A program made the translations under genes and the position numbers. The notes below the pieces were generated by a model. The model searched no databases and was not told the origin of the DNA. It saw nothing but the letters and a program-made list of their open reading frames with translations. Below are positions 7,607 through 10,599 of a DNA stretch of 10,599 nt, piece after piece. Source of the DNA: Oligoflexales bacterium (GTDB lineage: Bacteria > Bdellovibrionota_B > Oligoflexia > Oligoflexales > CACXFL01); assembly GCA_028282865.1 (NCBI GenBank), contig JANQHA010000286.1, positions 1 through 10,599 of the forward strand, read 5' to 3'. Position 1 is the first letter of the stretch. Each line of letters begins with the position of its first letter.

Positions 7607-7918
7607 TTAGCTACTTATAATAGTTAACCTTCCGGTAGTGTCTTTATTGGTTTTACCGTCCCAAAGGCTATCAAGAGAGTTCTTATCCAAGAACGAATCA
7701 CTGTCGGTATTTGAACCGCCACCTAAATTGGAATCAGGATCACCAAAGTTATCTCTGGTCGAGTCGTTATCATTGGGGAAATTTGAGCCGCCGTCACCAT
7801 CTCTAATAGGGGTGGTATCAGCAGGAGATTTCTTCGAGCCGGTTGGTTTCTGAGGCTCGGGGGTACAGAAGCTTAACATCGGAACAAGGGCTATCAATGC
7901 TATATTAACAAGTTTCAT
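7607..7918 (-). CDS. Small Gly/Asp/Asn/Ser-rich lipoprotein coupled to metallopeptidase copy A
   Basis: One hundred and three residues from ATG 7918-7916, one base after the TAA of the upstream peptidase gene. A strong ribosome site GGGGGAG (7931-7925) with 6-nt spacing decides this start over an in-frame one 30 nt upstream. The signal peptide MKLVNIALIALVPMLSFC ends in an unusual lipobox (Phe before Cys18). The mature chain is low in complexity and acidic, full of short D/G/N/S runs such as RDGDGGSNFPNDNDS, with no predicted fold; it could be a flexible surface linker or bind cations. It ends with a less disordered TTGRLTIISS. I recognise no family. Its counterpart after copy B appears decayed (6303-6347). 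Confidence 0.75.
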   Translation of the reverse strand: MKLVNIALIALVPMLSFCTPEPQKPTGSKKSPADTTPIRDGDGGSNFPNDNDSTRDNFGDPDSNLGGGSNTDSDSFLDKNSLDSLWDGKTNKDTTGRLTIISS

Positions 7919-7919
7919 T

Positions 7920-8963
7920 TTAAACTCCCCCAGCGACGTTGATTTCAAATTGGGTACTTACATTTTTCTCTTCGTTAGTATCGACCCCGATGACGGAGAT
8001 GATATTTTTTCCGGTTAGGTTGAATTTAGAGCTTTCGTTATAGTAGACTTTTAAGCCATTTGACAAAGTCTCTTTTAATTCATAGATATTTTGCTTGCTA
8101 GCATCATCGCGGCACTCACTCACACCGCTCCAGCATACTGCGATTTTTTCAATTCCCTCTGGAGCTGAAACTAAGAATTTATACTCATTACCACCGATGT
8201 TAGTGTAACTGTTGCTATTTGCCTCTTCTTTGTAAGCAAGAATCTTGAAAAGATCCGAAGGCCGCGAGTTTGAATCCCAGCGCGCTGGAACCAACGCTTC
8301 GCTTAACACGGCGTAAGTATCAGGTATATTTTGCTTGATAAAATCCTGTGCCTCTGGACTGCAGTAAAAGCTCTGAAACGACTCAGCAAACCACTCTGCA
8401 AGTTGAGTCGTGGCATAAGATCCTACATTAGGATTGTTACGGTCGGTGTAGTAAGCATTATTTAATCTGTTATCAATGGCACCACCGCTTTCGTTATCGA
8501 TGTAGTAATGCAAAGCATGCCCCAATTCATGATTTAGTGCCCAGTCAATTGAGCCCGGAGCTACCTTGGCCCACTCGGAGTAATAGCCCAGCATCGTAAG
8601 ACCACCAGTGCCTGGCCCTAAGTACTCTTGAATCACTTGAAAGCCTGCTTGGCTATTAGCCTTAAAAAGGTGCTGGATATACTCTTCAGGAAGGTTTCCC
8701 ATAAGCTGCATGACATATAGCTGCTCATCTGGCGCCCAGCCAGAAAAAAAGTTCGATGGTGCGTCTTTAAAGATATATTTTGCCGTACTCTCATCTTGAG
8801 TTAGACACTCATAGCGCTGCTGAGATACCTGGCTCAGATTCGACACGTTTGGAGGCCCTAATCTAGCATCGCCACCTACCCCTAACTCGCCGTTAGGCTT
8901 GCAGCCGAGGGCAGTTAGGGCTATTAGCGCTAGGATATTCAATTTTGCTCTAAAACCATTCAT
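7920..8963 (-). CDS. Lipoprotein zinc metallopeptidase with lethal-factor-like catalytic domain (copy A)
   Basis: A 347-residue paralog of the protein at 6349-7359, by eye about two-thirds identical over most of its length. The signal peptide ends in TALGC (Cys21). The following linker is longer and Gly/Pro-rich, then RYECxxQDESTAKYIFKDAP marks the start of the shared region. Zinc and catalytic residues are intact: His145, Glu146 and His149 in HELGH, Tyr183 in GSYATT, Glu190 in EWFAESFQSFY. Cysteines 53, 201, 277 and 284 match those of copy B. The main differences lie in the N-terminal linker and around the loop between HELGH and the Tyr (IDNESGGAIDNR, TDRNNPNV), where substrate choice could differ. 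GGGGA precedes the ATG. It forms a two-gene unit with the small lipoprotein at 7607. Both copies look functional. Confidence 0.83.
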   Translation of the reverse strand: MNGFRAKLNILALIALTALGCKPNGELGVGGDARLGPPNVSNLSQVSQQRYECLTQDESTAKYIFKDAPSNFFSGWAPDEQLYVMQLMGNLPEEYIQHLFKANSQAGFQVIQEYLGPGTGGLTMLGYYSEWAKVAPGSIDWALNHELGHALHYYIDNESGGAIDNRLNNAYYTDRNNPNVGSYATTQLAEWFAESFQSFYCSPEAQDFIKQNIPDTYAVLSEALVPARWDSNSRPSDLFKILAYKEEANSNSYTNIGGNEYKFLVSAPEGIEKIAVCWSGVSECRDDASKQNIYELKETLSNGLKVYYNESSKFNLTGKNIISVIGVDTNEEKNVSTQFEINVAGGV

Positions 8964-9098
8964 TGGATCCCCGTTTCGTAGTAATCCAAGGATATACTTA
9001 CAAGTATTGTACCAGCTATCGGTCTACTGATTATAGGTGTTTAGAGGTTATAGGCTTGTTTAAGGATTTGACAGTATCAGCATTTTAGACAATTAAGT
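8964..9098 (-). repeat. Duplicated promoter/leader region, copy A
   Basis: Counterpart of 7360-7494, with the identical 33-bp block at 9022-9054. The homology stops at about 9098, only 8 bp from the pmbA stop at 9106, so the duplicated unit began almost exactly at the end of pmbA. Nothing like a clear terminator for pmbA is seen in this gap. Confidence 0.85.
9030..9074 (-). promoter_or_regulatory. Candidate promoter of metallopeptidase copy A
   Basis: Same elements as copy B on the minus strand: CTGTCA (9074-9069), 16 bp, TATAAC (9052-9047), then TATAAT (9035-9030). Conservation of boxes and spacing against a diverged spacer supports function. A further TTGTCT-like element (9092-9087) lies 18 bp upstream of CTGTCA, as in copy B. 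Confidence 0.5.
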
Positions 9099-9105
9099 AA
9101 GTAAT

Positions 9106-10461
9106 TTAGGCGTTCGCAGCGGAAACAGAAACGCCATCAACCAGTATGGTCGGCGCTATTAAATTGCCGTCCACTAGCTGAGTTTCTTCTGAGACAGCCA
9201 GCGTCTGGTTCATAAGGTCAAAACTATTTCCGGCGATCATTGTTTCCCCTATGGCTCCTAACCGTTTGCCATCACGGTAAAGATAGCTGTTTTTTGCCAC
9301 TCCGCTAAAATCCCCAGTCAGTGGGTCCACGTTTCCAGAAAAGCGCTCGATGAAGACAATTTCGGGTGCCGATGAGAAAAGCTGCTCCTTAGAGCAATTA
9401 CCAGCTGTTACTTGAAGGCCAAATGGTCCACCAGAGCTGGCGTTAGAGACTTTGCCAAGTCTTTTTGCAGAGTAGCAGTCATATAAATGATCTAGAAGCA
9501 CACCGTTCTTGATAAGTGTCTTTTGCCGAGTAGGTAGTCCGTCTCCGTCGTAGGAGGTTGATCCTGACATGTCTTTGTTGTGAGGATTGTCGACTATGGT
9601 AAATAGGTCGGAACATACCTTTTGATTCACCGACTGCCCCCAGCGACTTTTACCATCCATAATCTTGCGACCAGAAGCATGGAACAACATAGTTCCGAGG
9701 ATTAGGTCATCAAACGCTCTAGGGCTGAGTAGCACCTTCCCTTGATAACTTGGGGCTTGGACCAAGTTTAGCGAGTCAAGTAATCGCTCCTTAAACTCAC
9801 GAATATCTTTTAGCAGCTTATTTTCAAAATCATTTAATGAGAAGCAAAAGCCACTGTCATAATCCATCCCGGAGACCAAGCTTCCATCTCGAGCCATTCC
9901 GAGGTAGCTCCAATCGATAGTCGTTTGAACTTCTTGCTGACTAACCCCATTTGTGTTAGCAAGCTGGTGCAATGAACTACCAACGCCAATTTCGAAGCGA
10001 TCGACGCATAGTCGCTTGTCTGAGCTTAGAATATCTAACGCCGAACGTGCCGCACATTCAATAGCGCTAACATCAATTTGATAAATGCTTGGATCACATA
10101 AGAACTCTAAACTCGGAGCTTGCGACGCCTCCGCAGAGGTGGCTAAAGTTAAGTAAGGGTCAGCTAGAGAAAACGACGCTAAAGAAGACGCTTCAGCAAT
10201 AGCATTCTCAAGCTCTGAAAGACTTGCGCTGTTAAGAGACGCAGAGCCTTTTTTGTCATCTTTATGAACTAAAACACCGATATCTTGAGAGTTGGTTAGT
10301 TGTGCTAGGGTGAACTCACCATTTTCAACCACAATACGAAATTCTCGCTCAGCAGTAGCGACTAGTTTACCCGCGTCACAATTCTTTTTTTCTACTAAGC
10401 TCATGCCTTCAATAAGCAACTGCTTTAACTCACCCTGGGTAACTGCGAGATCGAAGTTCAC
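9106..10461 (-). CDS. pmbA: TldE/PmbA, non-catalytic partner of the TldD metallopeptidase
   Basis: A 451-residue protein, close to the 450 of E. coli PmbA. Family stretches seen: DGDGLPTRQKTLIKNGVL at about 305-322 and NVDPLTGDFSG at about 377-387, followed by GETMIAGN and a C terminus APTILVDGVSVS. There is no HExxxH, as expected for the TldE half. TldD and TldE form a cytoplasmic heterodimer that degrades unfolded short peptides; in E. coli it matures microcin B17 and degrades CcdA. The start is GTG at 10461-10459, chosen because GGAGG (10472-10468) sits 6 nt upstream and the GTG overlaps the tldD stop (TAGTG). A longer open frame to 10560 only reads tldD in the wrong frame. Confidence 0.93.
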   Translation of the reverse strand: MNFDLAVTQGELKQLLIEGMSLVEKKNCDAGKLVATAEREFRIVVENGEFTLAQLTNSQDIGVLVHKDDKKGSASLNSASLSELENAIAEASSLASFSLADPYLTLATSAEASQAPSLEFLCDPSIYQIDVSAIECAARSALDILSSDKRLCVDRFEIGVGSSLHQLANTNGVSQQEVQTTIDWSYLGMARDGSLVSGMDYDSGFCFSLNDFENKLLKDIREFKERLLDSLNLVQAPSYQGKVLLSPRAFDDLILGTMLFHASGRKIMDGKSRWGQSVNQKVCSDLFTIVDNPHNKDMSGSTSYDGDGLPTRQKTLIKNGVLLDHLYDCYSAKRLGKVSNASSGGPFGLQVTAGNCSKEQLFSSAPEIVFIERFSGNVDPLTGDFSGVAKNSYLYRDGKRLGAIGETMIAGNSFDLMNQTLAVSEETQLVDGNLIAPTILVDGVSVSAANA

Positions 10462-10599
10462 TACCGGCCTCCAACATGAATCTTGCATTTCACGTAGGGT
10501 CCGCCTGCATCGACTTTTGCTGGCTGGCCTTTGCCACAGTAACCTGTACCTAGGCACCACAGAAACTCTTTGCTAACGGCGTCTACGGTTTTAAGCACA
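10461..10599 (-). CDS. tldD: TldD, catalytic metallopeptidase subunit (C-terminal 45 codons only)
   Basis: The minus-strand frame from 10598 is open to the TAG at 10463-10461 and reads a typical TldD tail: GTGYCGKGQPAKVDAGG, then KIHVGGR and stop. The glycine-rich Cys-Gly-Lys-Gly-Gln segment and the terminal VGG are hallmarks of TldD C termini. The HExxxH zinc site lies outside the window. The stop shares one base with the pmbA GTG, giving a tightly coupled tldD-pmbA pair and stoichiometric production of both halves. Too short to appear in a simple start-to-stop search. Confidence 0.88.
   Translation of the reverse strand, partial: VLKTVDAVSKEFLWCLGTGYCGKGQPAKVDAGGPYVKCKIHVGGR

Noticed and set aside
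7638..7853. Plus-strand open frame of 71 codons opposite the small lipoprotein
   Set aside because: It is a shadow produced by the repetitive Gly/Asp/Ser codons of the minus-strand gene, with no start signal.
10462..10560. Upstream extension of pmbA by 33 residues
   Set aside because: This stretch encodes the TldD C terminus in another frame, and a GGAGG correctly spaced before GTG 10461 marks the true start.

Overview
The window looks like chromosomal DNA of a Gram-negative, rod-shaped bacterium with moderate GC. The cell-shape genes, an inner-membrane-anchored parvulin and several lipoprotein signal peptides support this. A predatory or free-living Bdellovibrionota/Oligoflexia-type organism would fit the mix of Mre genes, an unusual NAD kinase and secreted lipoprotein proteases, but that placement is inference. 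No rRNA, tRNA, CRISPR array, insertion sequence or integrase is visible. The longest gene-free stretch is 247 bp (7360-7606).

Left part (1-2197, minus strand): the cell-shape operon mreB-mreC-mreD. mreB abuts mreC with no spacer. mreC overlaps mreD by four bases (GTGA), and mreD runs off the left edge. Middle (2379-4873, plus strand): a divergent pair, a PpiD/SurA-like periplasmic folding factor and, 8 bp later from a TTG start, a NAD kinase resembling the plant NADK3 type. The two transcription directions converge at about 4900 over nested inverted repeats.

Right part (4928-9098, minus strand): a lipoprotein and protease cluster. It contains two paralogous lipoprotein zinc metallopeptidases whose catalytic region matches anthrax lethal factor (HELGH, then Tyr and Glu seven residues apart). 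It also has a Gly/Asp/Asn/Ser-rich small lipoprotein, a second small lipoprotein, and a trypsin-like serine protease lipoprotein. The metallopeptidase region is a tandem duplication with an offset of 1604 bp. Promoter and leader align without gaps for about 135 bp and share an identical 33-bp block. One copy keeps the small lipoprotein gene after the peptidase; the other keeps only a 14-codon remnant that stops where the lipobox cysteine should be.

Far right (9106-10599, minus strand): tldD (only the last 45 codons) overlapping pmbA/tldE by one base. These encode the two halves of the cytoplasmic TldD/E metallopeptidase.

The most interesting part is the duplicated lethal-factor-like lipoprotein peptidase cassette with its coupled small lipoproteins and conserved promoter. 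Its role is unknown. A surface or periplasmic proteolytic system in which each enzyme is made with a small lipoprotein partner is a reasonable hypothesis.
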